Positions 1 to 7,412 of a stretch of 15,483 bases of DNA are shown in pieces (the first letter of the stretch is position 1; each line of letters starts with the position of its first letter). The stretch lies in contig JAKVAO010000065.1 of assembly GCA_022447685.1 (NCBI GenBank), forward strand, positions 1-15,483. The letters run 5' to 3'. The notes below the pieces were generated by a model. That model saw only the letters and a list, made by a program, of their open reading frames with translations. It made no database searches and was not told the origin of the DNA. Both the position numbers and the translations under genes were made by a program. The stretch comes from Candidatus Caenarcanales bacterium. Lineage in GTDB: Bacteria; Cyanobacteriota; Vampirovibrionia; LMEP-6097.

Positions 1-1170
1 AGCTGACTCTAAACTACTCTCAAAGCTCACTTTCACAACTTCTACACTGAAATTTGAGTTTTGCAGGGCATCCTTAATAGGAAAAGTTCTACTAAGCTTC
101 TTAATCTGCTCTCTCTTGCCAGCATATATTAAGATCGGTCTTAAAAGATTCTCAGCAAAAACAGTCGAGGGAGCAAGAATACAAATACTTGCACTACTTA
201 AAATCGCAGAGAGTATAGCGCCAAAGAATAGAAACTGAACAAAGATATTACTTTTTTGCATAACTATCTTAGGTAAAACCATCTGCTGATCATCCAAACC
301 CATAATTAAATCTGGATTAGTAATTTTCACTGCAAGAATTATAGATAGTGGGATCAGACAAATAATGATATATAGTACAGAACTAAAAATAGCTGAGTAT
401 CTTGCAGTTTCAGCATTATTACAAGCTTTGATTCTTTGGTATAAATCCTGCTGCGGTATCGCCCCTAAACCTATAGTAATCAAAGCTGCAATATATTTAG
501 CAATTCCCATAAAATCCCACTCTGGTAATATTCTAAAAAATTCACTCGGCGTATTCTCGACAATAGCAACTAAGCCTCCAGCCTCAGAGACCAAAGGAAT
601 TGCAACTGCAATTAAACCAATAATAATCACCACAGTCTGAATCATATCCATTACTGAGATTGCAAGCAAGCCACCCCACCAGACATATAGTAAAAATATG
701 AGAGCCGCAATAATAATCCCCCAGGATATAGGCATAGCAATCAATGATTTAAGTACAACAGCAAAAGCAATATATTGAGCTGCAAGCCAAGCTAAGTAAG
801 CAAAAATAATCGAGAAACTTGCAAATATTGAGATCTTATTCCCAAACTTTTCTTTGAAGAAGTCTGCAAATGAAATATAAGGCATTTTGTAGTAAATCTT
901 CGCGAAAAATAAACCCAAAAGAAAAACACACAAAGCAGCTCCAAGAGGATCTTTGATCAAAGCCATGAAACCTCTATCCAAAAATTCTGAAGCTGAACCC
1001 ATGATCATCTCAGAACCAAACCAAGTTGCAAAGAAAGCAAAGCTTGAAATCCAAAATGGCAATCTAGACCCGGCAAAAATATAATCATCAGCTGTTTTAT
1101 TTCTAGAATTAATAAAAAAACTAAAGGCTAAATTTATTGATAGATACAAGAGTACCAAAAAAATCAACAT
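1..1170 (-). CDS. Sodium:solute symporter (SSS family), C-terminus cut by window edge
   Basis: The minus strand is open from about base 1194 to base 1 without a stop, and its end lies outside the window. The 390 residues visible are very hydrophobic, with roughly ten membrane segments. Early in the chain is a 'DDYIFAGSRLP' stretch, and at residues 236-246 'GAIPQQDLYQR', both typical of the SLC5-like SSS family (Na+-driven uptake of sugars, amino acids, organic acids or similar). Family members are usually 450-550 residues, so perhaps a quarter is missing. The substrate cannot be told. I chose ATG at 1168-1170 because TATAAT lies 7 nt upstream (1178-1183), the spacing of a leaderless start. 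An in-frame GTG at 1192-1194 would add eight residues, but no Shine-Dalgarno precedes either. The next gene upstream on this strand (DnaQ-like) ends 71 bases away. Family call is confident; exact start is not. Confidence 0.88.
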   Translation of the reverse strand, partial: MLIFLVLLYLSINLAFSFFINSRNKTADDYIFAGSRLPFWISSFAFFATWFGSEMIMGSASEFLDRGFMALIKDPLGAALCVFLLGLFFAKIYYKMPYISFADFFKEKFGNKISIFASFSIIFAYLAWLAAQYIAFAVVLKSLIAMPISWGIIIAALIFLLYVWWGGLLAISVMDMIQTVVIIIGLIAVAIPLVSEAGGLVAIVENTPSEFFRILPEWDFMGIAKYIAALITIGLGAIPQQDLYQRIKACNNAETARYSAIFSSVLYIIICLIPLSIILAVKITNPDLIMGLDDQQMVLPKIVMQKSNIFVQFLFFGAILSAILSSASICILAPSTVFAENLLRPILIYAGKREQIKKLSRTFPIKDALQNSNFSVEVVKVSFESSLESA

Positions 1171-1177
1171 AGATAAA

Positions 1178-1183
1178 ATTATA
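1178..1183 (-). promoter_or_regulatory. -10 box (TATAAT) placed for leaderless start of the symporter gene
   Basis: A perfect TATAAT on the minus strand ends 7 nt before the ATG at 1170, so transcription would begin at or next to the start codon. No good -35 hexamer is visible at 16-18 nt spacing. The same arrangement recurs before enolase, the 226-residue protein and the GT9 gene. Confidence 0.5.
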
Positions 1184-1265
1184 ATTGTAGTCACTGCATA
1201 ACTAGAAAAATATCACTAAGAAATCTTCAAAGCCATGCAAGAGACCACAATTATTACTATCTAGC

Positions 1266-2042
1266 TTAAACTTGAGAGCAGAAATCTTCGATGAATTTTC
1301 TTTCAGAAACAGTTATATCATCTAAGCTCGCTAACCATTCTAGATATTCAAGATGATCTGTAGAAACTTGTTTACCCTTAAACTTACCTTGAGCAAATAC
1401 AAAAGTATCTTCCTTCAGGTTAAACCATCTACCAGCTATTCCCAAATCACCAATGGTATTATGCTCCAAGTCCCTATAACCAGAATCAAACAGTGATGGC
1501 TCGGCATTCTTCTGAGCATCCAGTAAATCTTTCAAAACCTTAGCTGAGAAAGATGACTCAGTATCCAAATCATAAGAATCACCAAGAAAAGTTCTTACCG
1601 CATTCTTCAAACTATATGGATATAATTTCTTGAAAATTAGATATGGATCAATAAATACAAACTCTTCTTCCAGAAGCCTATAACCAGAAACTCTAAACAA
1701 CTCAGTCTGTAAGATCTGGAACACAAATGCATAGTTATACGCAACTAAAACATTATGAGCTTCAAAAATATCAATTAAGTCTTCAATAATATCTTCAAGT
1801 TTCTGGGAATGAACAAGATCTTCTTGTTTAATTCCATGAGCTTTAAAGGCATAATCTTTAATCGATATTTCAGGGTTAAGTAAAAAATTATATTCCTTAC
1901 CTTTATGATCAACCAAGCTAAGTTTGCAAATCCTGTCTTTGAAAGGATCCAAGCCTGTGCTTGCAACACTAATATATAAAGCTCTATCCGTATCGATTAC
2001 GGCTGCTTTATTCTGTGATTCTTTTTCTTTTAATTTTGTCAT
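1266..2042 (-). CDS. DnaQ-fold exonuclease-like protein lacking catalytic residues, with C-terminal ExoX/DUF3820-like domain
   Basis: 258 residues. Residues 21-175 follow the DnaQ/RNase T (DEDD) exonuclease pattern: 'STGLDPFKDRI' (28-38) is the TTGLDP..DRI of ExoI, 'LVAYNYAF' (99-106) matches the LVAHNAxFD of ExoII, and 'SAKVLKDLL' (166-174) the end of ExoIII. The metal-binding acids are gone. The D-x-E of ExoI is S25-V-A27, the HNxxFD of ExoII is YNYAFV (Asp to V107), and the His of the third motif is absent (about Y157), although an acidic residue (E162) may sit near the third Asp. It is therefore probably a non-catalytic nucleic-acid- or protein-binding relative. Residues ~214-238, with 'GKFKGKQ' and 'LEYLEWL', resemble the C-terminal domain of exonuclease X / DUF3820. 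The start is supported by AGGAGG 6 nt upstream. It lies 95 bases after the DUF1521 gene on the same strand. The fold is inferred from motifs only. Confidence 0.75.
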   Translation of the reverse strand: MTKLKEKESQNKAAVIDTDRALYISVASTGLDPFKDRICKLSLVDHKGKEYNFLLNPEISIKDYAFKAHGIKQEDLVHSQKLEDIIEDLIDIFEAHNVLVAYNYAFVFQILQTELFRVSGYRLLEEEFVFIDPYLIFKKLYPYSLKNAVRTFLGDSYDLDTESSFSAKVLKDLLDAQKNAEPSLFDSGYRDLEHNTIGDLGIAGRWFNLKEDTFVFAQGKFKGKQVSTDHLEYLEWLASLDDITVSERKFIEDFCSQV

Positions 2043-2048
2043 TGATAA

Positions 2049-2054
2049 CCTCCT
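2049..2054 (-). promoter_or_regulatory. Strong Shine-Dalgarno (AGGAGG) of the DnaQ-like gene
   Basis: AGGAGG on the minus strand ends 6 nt before the ATG at 2042, fixing this start. It stands out because several neighbours have no such site. Confidence 0.8.
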
Positions 2055-2081
2055 ATTTGTTCAATAGAGATCATCATAAAA

Positions 2082-2105
2082 ATTTATATCACTAAAAATA
2101 TAAAT
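2082..2105 (-). terminator. Weak AT-only hairpin after the DUF1521 gene
   Basis: ATTTATAT and ATATAAAT form an 8-bp stem around an 8-nt loop, followed on the minus strand by TTTTT. With no G-C pair it would be a poor terminator, but it is the only such structure between the DUF1521 and DnaQ-like genes. Confidence 0.25.
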
Positions 2106-2137
2106 CTGCGGTTATCACTGATTTTCCAATAATTTAC

Positions 2138-3487
2138 TTATGCATTTGCTAAACCATTTTCAGTATCATTTCTTACCAGCAAGTCATCTTCCAACTCTGA
2201 ACCTATTATGGAATCATCAGTTGAGAGTCCTAAAGCATTTGCGGCTGCAATATCATTACCAACGTCATTCACATCAGCATCAACGCCAGCAGCATTAACC
2301 TCAGCTACAACATCATCTTCAACTGAGGTATGTAGAATTTGTTCTGATCTAGCTATATCTGCATTAGATTCAGCTGTACTGATTTTACCTTCATTATTAG
2401 AGACGTCTGCGTTCATTACTTGCACTTCACCTTCTAAAGCATCTATCTGAGCTTGAATAGAATCATTTTGAGCTGATACATCAACAGAACCCTCACCAAA
2501 AGGAACAGAACCATTTTGTGCTGCTATATCGACAGCACCTTCACTTAATTGTCCATCTACTCCAGCGGCATTAGCTCCAGCGACATCGACAGCTTCAGCA
2601 GATCCATTTGAGGACTCTCCTCTAGTAGGTGCAAAGCCTGGATCAATTTGTTCACCAATTTGATCTTCAAAGCCCATATTCTCTTTAAAGTCATCAAAAG
2701 ATTCATCTTGAAGCTCATGCCAATTTTCACCATTCTTGATCATAGCTGTTCCATCAGCATTAATTCCAAAGATAGCAGCACCTTGATCATCAGAACCTAA
2801 GCCCTGAATTGCACTTCGATCAACTTCTTGTGCTTCAGCCACATGTTCTGAATCATCTGCTGATCTACCGATCTGAGTAACTGTACCATCAACATCTTCA
2901 AGAAATACACCTCTCGTATACCATTCATCACCCTCTTTAACAGAATTTAAGTGAACAATAGAACCATCAGATAAATGAATCTGAGAATTATCACCGAAGT
3001 GAGCATCGTCAGTTCCATCATTGTTAAAGTCTAAATGTGGATCTCCATGTGCTTTAATTTGTTGACCATTAGGATCAGTAATTATAACCTCATCTCCACC
3101 TGTACCAACATTAGTATCGATCTTAGCTCCACCTGAAGTAGTCATTATATGGCGATCACCTTCCTGAGTTACATTTGGCTCTGCATTTGCAGCAGCTGGA
3201 ACATCAGTATCTTCTGTTTCTGTCTCTAGAGTATCAGCCGCCGCCGCCACAGGCACTACATCATCGTCCCTTTCAGCATCTACTTGTAATTCAGTAGCTG
3301 CAGCGGCAACATTTGGTGTTAGCTGTGCTTTCAGGGAATTAATATTTGTCTCTGTGGATTCAATATCACTCTCAGTAGCATCATTTTCATTTTCAAGATC
3401 ATTTACTTCATTTTCAGCTTCTGTTTCTTGTAATTCTGCTGTTGTGTTAACTGTCTCTATTGCTCTACCGATTGCTGTGTCATTCAT
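2138..3487 (-). CDS. Acidic cysteine-free protein with DUF1521-like (metal-induced self-cleavage type) domain
   Basis: 449 residues, strongly acidic, rich in Asp, Glu, Ala and Asn, no cysteine, no signal peptide or membrane segment. Residues 1-60 look coiled-coil-forming and residues 60-110 are low-complexity Ala/Asp/Glu. Residues ~110-268 resemble DUF1521: 'DRHIMTTSGG' (111-120), then 'GDPHLDFNNDG' (148-158) with an EF-hand-like D-x-N-x-D-G loop at D153-G158, then 'HLSDGSIVHLN'. In the rhizobial secreted effector NopE1 the same domain cuts itself on calcium addition at GD/PHVD. Here the motif is GDPHLD, so a cut between D149 and P150 is predicted. The C-terminus has a 13-residue imperfect repeat (316-328 and 332-344: EGAVDIAAQNGSV / EGSVDVSAQNDSI). 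A GGAG lies 8 nt before the ATG and a structured leader precedes it. The lack of a Sec signal is compatible with a specialised secretion route, but nothing in the window encodes one. Function unproven. Confidence 0.72.
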   Translation of the reverse strand: MNDTAIGRAIETVNTTAELQETEAENEVNDLENENDATESDIESTETNINSLKAQLTPNVAAAATELQVDAERDDDVVPVAAAADTLETETEDTDVPAAANAEPNVTQEGDRHIMTTSGGAKIDTNVGTGGDEVIITDPNGQQIKAHGDPHLDFNNDGTDDAHFGDNSQIHLSDGSIVHLNSVKEGDEWYTRGVFLEDVDGTVTQIGRSADDSEHVAEAQEVDRSAIQGLGSDDQGAAIFGINADGTAMIKNGENWHELQDESFDDFKENMGFEDQIGEQIDPGFAPTRGESSNGSAEAVDVAGANAAGVDGQLSEGAVDIAAQNGSVPFGEGSVDVSAQNDSIQAQIDALEGEVQVMNADVSNNEGKISTAESNADIARSEQILHTSVEDDVVAEVNAAGVDADVNDVGNDIAAANALGLSTDDSIIGSELEDDLLVRNDTENGLANA

Positions 3488-3527
3488 TTTCTTCTCTCCA
3501 CTTTATTTAATTTAATTTGATAATAGA

Positions 3528-3626
3528 AATCCCCGGGCTGGCTACTTATATCTCCTCCTAAACAATTCATTCAACAATGGCACTAGTGAATGAATATAAC
3601 TTCCTTAACCTTTCAGCCAGGGGATT
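3528..3626 (-). other. Structured leader: long-range stem enclosing a 9-bp hairpin, upstream of the DUF1521 gene
   Basis: On the plus strand AATCCC (3528-3533) and CTGGCT (3538-3543) pair with AGCCAG (3615-3620) and GGGATT (3621-3626), leaving a CGGG bulge at 3534-3537. Inside is a perfect 9-bp stem ATTCATTCA (3565-3573) / TGAATGAAT (3587-3595) with a 13-nt loop. Read as minus-strand RNA it would lie about 40 nt before the DUF1521 start codon and holds an unpaired AGGAGGAGA (3551-3559) with no start codon near it. It may be a regulatory leader. I do not match it to any riboswitch class I know. Confidence 0.45.
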
Positions 3627-3747
3627 AAAAACTTTATTGTGATTCTTGTGACTTCATTATTTCGTCCCAATTATTCTCTACGAGAGCTAGAATATCAGCT
3701 GAAAATTAAGCTTAGGTTATGAGATCAGTGATTTTGTGATAAATATT

Positions 3748-4170
3748 TTAATTTTTTTGCAATTTTTGAGAAAATTCTGCTAATTCTGCATCATTATAGT
3801 AAGACGCTTTACCTTTTCCCCAGACTGGAGCAGGCCAAGTCTCGTCATTTTCATATCTTGCAACTATATGTATATGCAATTGTTTTACAACATTGCCCAA
3901 ACTAGCAACATTAATCTTGGTTGCTTGGAATTCTTGTTTAAGAAACTCAGAGTAAATCTTAACTTCTCTTTGCAATTCCAGTAATTGCTCATCTTCGAGC
4001 TCAAATAACTCAGTTATTGGTTCTTTATTAAAAAATACCCGCGGCACCAAAATAAGCCACGGGTATCTAGAGTCATTCATTATTAATAATCTCGATAGTT
4101 TTAAATCTTTAACAAAGAAGGTATCTTTTTCTAGTCTTTCATCAAGTTTAAACTTATCAAGATCCAGCAT
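3748..4170 (-). CDS. HIT-family nucleotide hydrolase
   Basis: 140 residues, normal for a HIT (histidine triad) protein. The motif near the C-terminus, 'KQLHIHIVARYENDETWPAP' (96-115), is the QLHxHxxxR form found in many bacterial HIT proteins. The first His of HxHxHxx is Gln97, and His99 (the expected nucleophile) and His101 remain. 'NVASLGNVVKQLH' before it also fits. Such enzymes split dinucleoside polyphosphates or nucleoside phosphoramidates. The true substrate is unknown. It starts 11 bases after the enolase stop codon on the same strand, so the two are probably co-transcribed. There is no Shine-Dalgarno, and a TAGAAT overlaps the enolase end 8 nt before the ATG. Downstream is a 260-base gap. 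Confidence 0.9.
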   Translation of the reverse strand: MLDLDKFKLDERLEKDTFFVKDLKLSRLLIMNDSRYPWLILVPRVFFNKEPITELFELEDEQLLELQREVKIYSEFLKQEFQATKINVASLGNVVKQLHIHIVARYENDETWPAPVWGKGKASYYNDAELAEFSQKLQKN

Positions 4171-4181
4171 AATCAGAAATT

Positions 4182-5507
4182 CTATGCTGTAGCAGCTACT
4201 TTAGCTTCGGGTAATTCAGCTAAGTTATAGAAACTCGCTTCACCTCCATATATAGCTTGATCGCCTAATTCTTCTTCGATTCTAATTAATTGATTGTACT
4301 TAGCTACTCTATCAGAACGTGAAGGAGCTCCAGTCTTGATTTGACCAGCATTAGTAGCAACAGCTAAATCTGCTATCGTAGTATCTTCAGTTTCACCAGA
4401 TCTGTGTGAAATTACAGAAGTATAACCAGCCCTTTTCGCCATTTCGATAGCATTTAGAGTTTCAGTTAAAGTACCAATCTGGTTAACTTTTATAAGGATA
4501 CTATTAGCAGTCTTAGACTTAATACCTCTAAGTAATCTTTCAGTGTTAGTAACAAATAAATCATCACCAACTAATTGAACTTTAGAATTTAATCTATCAG
4601 ATGCTTCCTTCCAAGTTTCCCAATCTTCTTCTGAGAAGCCATCTTCTATAGAAATAATAGGATAATCATTTACCCACTGCTCATAAAGATCAACCATTTG
4701 AGAACCACTAAGGATTTTACCTTCTTTCTCTAAGTTATATTCTTTTTTATTCTCATCATAAAGCTCAGTAGCAGCAGCATCGATAGCGATAAATAGATCT
4801 TTACCTGCTTTTAAGCCAGTTTTCTCGATAGCTTTCAAGATTTTCTCGATAGCATCAGCGTTATTAGCTAAACTTGGTGCAAAACCACCTTCATCACCAA
4901 CACTAGTAGCCATTCCAGCTTGCTTAAGAACAGACTTCAAAGCGTGGAAAGTTTCAGCTCCCCATCTAAGTGCTTCAGAGAAAGAACTAGCTCCAACTGG
5001 CATTACCATAAATTCTTGTAAATCAACTGAATCTAATGCGTGCTTACCACCATTAAGTATGTTCATCATAGGTACTGGAAGTGTTCTTGCGTTAGGACCA
5101 CCTAAGCATTGGTATAAAGGAAGACCTGAAGCAGAAGCAGCAGCTTTAGCTACAGCCAAGCTCACACCCAAAATAGCGTTAGCACCAAGCTTAGATTTGT
5201 TAGGAGTACCGTCTAGGTCAATTAATAAATCATCAATTTCAGCTTGATAAATAGGATCACAACCAATTAATTCAGGTGCAATAATTTCGTTAACGTTCTG
5301 TACCGCTTTGATAACACCTTTACCAAGATAACGAGAATCGTCTCCATCTCTAAGTTCACAAGCCTCGAAAGCACCAGTACTAGCACCACTAGGTACACCA
5401 GCTCTTCCAGAACTTCCATCAGAGAGAGTTACTTCAACTTCAACAGTAGGATTACCTCTACTATCAAGTATTTCTCTTGCCCATACATCATCAATCATTA
5501 AATCCAT
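4182..5507 (-). CDS. eno: Enolase (phosphopyruvate hydratase)
   Basis: 441 residues, full length. It converts 2-phosphoglycerate to phosphoenolpyruvate in glycolysis/gluconeogenesis. Clear landmarks: 'AREILDSRGNPTVEVEV' (10-26), the mobile loop SGAST (40-44), H156 in 'NGGKHALDSVD', the proton-donor Glu E206 in 'GDEGGFAP', Mg2+ ligands D243, E288 and D315, catalytic Lys K340 in the signature 'ILIKVNQIGTLTET', 'SHRSGET' (367-373) and K391 in 'IKTGAPSRS'. The 'GGKHALDS' stretch differs from the more common GGAHADNN. Start: ATG at 5507, which has TATATT 7 nt upstream and no Shine-Dalgarno, as in a leaderless transcript. An in-frame ATG three codons later is the alternative. The HIT gene follows after 11 bases and probably shares its mRNA. 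It ends in TAG. Confidence 0.98.
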   Translation of the reverse strand: MDLMIDDVWAREILDSRGNPTVEVEVTLSDGSSGRAGVPSGASTGAFEACELRDGDDSRYLGKGVIKAVQNVNEIIAPELIGCDPIYQAEIDDLLIDLDGTPNKSKLGANAILGVSLAVAKAAASASGLPLYQCLGGPNARTLPVPMMNILNGGKHALDSVDLQEFMVMPVGASSFSEALRWGAETFHALKSVLKQAGMATSVGDEGGFAPSLANNADAIEKILKAIEKTGLKAGKDLFIAIDAAATELYDENKKEYNLEKEGKILSGSQMVDLYEQWVNDYPIISIEDGFSEEDWETWKEASDRLNSKVQLVGDDLFVTNTERLLRGIKSKTANSILIKVNQIGTLTETLNAIEMAKRAGYTSVISHRSGETEDTTIADLAVATNAGQIKTGAPSRSDRVAKYNQLIRIEEELGDQAIYGGEASFYNLAELPEAKVAATA

Positions 5508-5514
5508 AACTACT

Positions 5515-5520
5515 AATATA
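5515..5520 (-). promoter_or_regulatory. -10 box (TATATT) placed for leaderless start of enolase
   Basis: TATATT on the minus strand lies 7 nt before the enolase ATG, the same distance as in the symporter and 226-residue genes. No -35 or Shine-Dalgarno is evident. Confidence 0.45.
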
Positions 5521-5560
5521 ACTCATTTCACCAGAAAAAACCGATTAGACTAAGCCATCA

Positions 5561-6241
5561 TTATGCGACTTGAGAATTAGCGAGCTTAAATGCTCTAATT
5601 GAATTTTTTTCAGGGGCACTACTATTAAGTTGCGAATACCTATTCGCTGGAACTATAGATTCTAATTTAAATTTATCCAAATAATCTTTAGTGAATAAAT
5701 TATCAAACCTGACTTTCAGCTCCTCTATATACTGATTCCAAGAATGAGCGTGCAACTCTGAATGATTAGCATAACTATTAAATGATTTGAAACCATTTCT
5801 TGCCCATTTAATTCGTTTGACAGCAAGCAGCTCAGCAGCAAGTTCAATGATCATTTTCATATCTTCATCTTTTTCTTCACTTGCAAGATTTTTCAACTTC
5901 TCGTTCATTTCAGGCATTTTATAAAGGATTTTAACTCTATTATTGATTCCTTGAACTAAAGACTCAAATAAAAAAGAAGCTATATCTCTGATTTCATCAG
6001 CCTTTTCAGTAGTTTGATTAGGCAATTTAGCCATTTTTTCTTCAAGAGATTTCAGGGTCGACATTACAAGTTCCTCAGGGCTATGCCTAATATCCAGAGG
6101 GTTTAAAGCTATCAAACGTCCCAAACTCCTCGAATCGCCTCCTGCTTTATTTTTAAACTGCTCATTGCCCTGGGCTGTAACATCATTGTTAGGTAAACTG
6201 TTCAGGGCAGCTACTACAGAACTTATAACCGAGAGCTGCAT
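5561..6241 (-). CDS. Unrecognised helical protein, 226 residues
   Basis: I recognise no family. The protein has a mildly hydrophobic N-terminus (MQLSVISSVVAALNSLP), a polar low-complexity stretch to about residue 45, and then long predicted helices: 'SPEELVMSTLKSLEEKMAKL' (54-73), a segment around 80-110, and a charged region around 115-145. It has no cysteine, no clear signal-peptide cleavage site and no membrane helix. The N-terminal amphipathic segment followed by a polar linker could be an export or targeting signal, but this is speculation. Its start has TATAAT 7 nt upstream and no Shine-Dalgarno. Enolase begins 53 bases downstream behind its own TATATT box, so the two need not be one operon. 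Length, lack of in-frame stops and codon use like its neighbours support a real gene. Confidence 0.75.
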   Translation of the reverse strand: MQLSVISSVVAALNSLPNNDVTAQGNEQFKNKAGGDSRSLGRLIALNPLDIRHSPEELVMSTLKSLEEKMAKLPNQTTEKADEIRDIASFLFESLVQGINNRVKILYKMPEMNEKLKNLASEEKDEDMKMIIELAAELLAVKRIKWARNGFKSFNSYANHSELHAHSWNQYIEELKVRFDNLFTKDYLDKFKLESIVPANRYSQLNSSAPEKNSIRAFKLANSQVA

Positions 6242-6248
6242 AATCTAA

Positions 6249-6254
6249 ATTATA
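6249..6254 (-). promoter_or_regulatory. -10 box (TATAAT) placed for leaderless start of the 226-residue protein
   Basis: A perfect TATAAT on the minus strand, 7 nt before the ATG at 6241. There is no Shine-Dalgarno and no clear -35. Confidence 0.5.
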
Positions 6255-6342
6255 AAACAAGTTTTGCAAACTCGATATCATTATTTGTAGTTATTTAAAT
6301 GCAGATAATTTCGCTATCAAAAATCACCAATGAAAAACAAAG

Positions 6343-6375
6343 AAAAAACCCCTCAACTCTAAGGCTAAGGGGTTT
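6343..6375 (-). terminator. Rho-independent terminator of the outer-membrane protein gene
   Basis: On the minus strand AAACCCCT (68-75 of the 6300s) and AGGGGTTT (46-53) form an 8-bp stem with a 14-nt loop, and the right arm runs into TTTTTTCTTT. It sits 28 bases after the barrel protein's stop codon, a textbook position. Confidence 0.85.
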
Positions 6376-6403
6376 ATAGAATCTCTGTGAATTAAGACTC
6401 AGA

Positions 6404-7258
6404 CTATAATGCAGCAAAAATACTTGCTTGAACACCGAAGTCTGGTGAATCACTATTCATACCGATTGGGAATCCAACTCTAAGTTGAGTATTTCTCTCT
6501 TCACCGATTGGAACAATGATACCAGGAACTAATCTTAAATCTGTACCACCTAATCTTGCTCCTCTACCAGAAAATCTCTTGTCATCATAAGTTGTCATAC
6601 CTAGAAGACCCATTGAGAAGTTAACTGGAGAACCAGTATCTAAAACAGCTTCAGTTGAGTATACGAATGAACCTGCAGCTACGTCACCGTCAAAATCATC
6701 GTATCTGTAACCTAAGTCAGAGTAAACAGTAAGATGATCACCTAGATCAAACTGAGTTTCTAAACCTGTTTGGAAGCCATATGCATCTGTTCCAGCATTA
6801 GGTCTCCATAAAGAATTAGATAATGAAGGACTATGTTGGAATGGAATGCTTTGGTTGAAATATAGTGTTGAAGCAAAGTTTTCTTTGTTTACTAAAGCAG
6901 CTTCTAAAGTAATTCCAAGATTACCGAAACCAACTGCATTAGCAAGACCATCACTTGCACCAACGTTAAAAGAACTGCTTAAACCAATTCTAGTAGGGAT
7001 TGAAGTATCAAAACTTCTTCTTACTTCAAGTCTTGGTAGAGTATATGAGTTAGTTCTAACTCTTCTTCCGCCAACACCACTGCTAGCTCTGAACCAGTCG
7101 AAGTTAACTCTTACTTCGTATTTGTTTTCTGTATCAATGTACGCGTTCTGAACATTAAGCGGTCTTAAGAAATTCTCACCAGCTTCTCTTGCAAAAGCAG
7201 CTGTAGTTGAACCTAAAACCATTAATGCTAATAAAAATAAACTTGTTATCTTTTTCAT
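6404..7258 (-). CDS. Probable outer-membrane beta-barrel protein with signal peptide
   Basis: 284 residues. A classical Sec signal peptide occupies residues 1-23 (MKK start, hydrophobic 'LFLLALMVLG', cleavage expected after 'AFA' before R24). The mature part has no membrane helix. It alternates polar and aromatic residues in short strands separated by Gly/Asn/Asp turns ('YEVRVNFDWF', 'LTVYSDLGYRYDD', 'NTQLRVGFPIG'), as in outer-membrane barrels and porin-like transporters. The last residue is Leu rather than the usual Phe, so assembly by the standard C-terminal signal is less certain. Cargo is unknown. It has AAGGAG 7 nt before the ATG, a TATAAT promoter and a strong terminator, so it looks like a single-gene unit, possibly abundant. 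Confidence 0.75.
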   Translation of the reverse strand: MKKITSLFLLALMVLGSTTAAFAREAGENFLRPLNVQNAYIDTENKYEVRVNFDWFRASSGVGGRRVRTNSYTLPRLEVRRSFDTSIPTRIGLSSSFNVGASDGLANAVGFGNLGITLEAALVNKENFASTLYFNQSIPFQHSPSLSNSLWRPNAGTDAYGFQTGLETQFDLGDHLTVYSDLGYRYDDFDGDVAAGSFVYSTEAVLDTGSPVNFSMGLLGMTTYDDKRFSGRGARLGGTDLRLVPGIIVPIGEERNTQLRVGFPIGMNSDSPDFGVQASIFAAL

Positions 7259-7265
7259 TAAATGT

Positions 7266-7271
7266 CTCCTT
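7266..7271 (-). promoter_or_regulatory. Shine-Dalgarno (AAGGAG) of the barrel protein gene
   Basis: AAGGAG on the minus strand, 7 nt before the ATG at 7258; it fixes the start of the signal peptide. Confidence 0.8.
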
Positions 7272-7287
7272 GATCAATGAGCCGTAA

Positions 7288-7317
7288 ATTATAAGGTCTC
7301 AGCGTAATATATTCTCA
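7288..7317 (-). promoter_or_regulatory. Promoter of the barrel protein gene
   Basis: A perfect TATAAT (-10) at 7288-7293 on the minus strand would give a leader of roughly 25 nt carrying the AAGGAG site. The -35 region is weak: TGAGAA at 7312-7317 with an 18-nt spacer is the best match. Confidence 0.5.
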
Positions 7318-7383
7318 TAATTTTAATTTTTTGTAAAAACTTTCTTTTTTTCTTCACAATTGAGACTTGCTCAAGATAATCAC

Positions 7384-7412
7384 AGTAAGTCTTTCGGAGG
7401 ATTTTACTTACT
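7384..7412. repeat. 7-bp inverted repeat between the barrel protein and NagA-like genes
   Basis: AGTAAGT (7384-7390) and ACTTACT (7406-7412) are perfect inverted repeats around a 15-nt centre containing GGAGG. It lies in the 231-base gap between divergent genes, ~80 bases before the NagA-like start. Too short of a T-run on either side to be a terminator; role unknown. Confidence 0.4.

Noticed and set aside
365..640. Open frame of 91 codons on the plus strand
   Set aside because: It is antisense to the symporter gene, which reads through the same region with clear SSS motifs.
1775..2450. Open frames at 1775-1969 (-) and 2208-2450 (+)
   Set aside because: They overlap the DnaQ-like and DUF1521 genes in other frames; their peptides have no recognisable features.
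3528..3626. Rho-independent terminator of the HIT gene
   Set aside because: The G+C stem is long-range and no T-run follows either arm directly on the minus strand, and it lies more than 120 bases beyond the HIT stop.
3528..3626. Known riboswitch upstream of the DUF1521 gene
   Set aside because: I compared it from memory with c-di-GMP, fluoride, guanidine, cobalamin and Mn-type patterns and saw no match to their conserved bases.
6846..7151. 101-codon open frame on the plus strand
   Set aside because: Antisense to the barrel protein gene, whose signal peptide, Shine-Dalgarno and terminator make the minus-strand reading far stronger.
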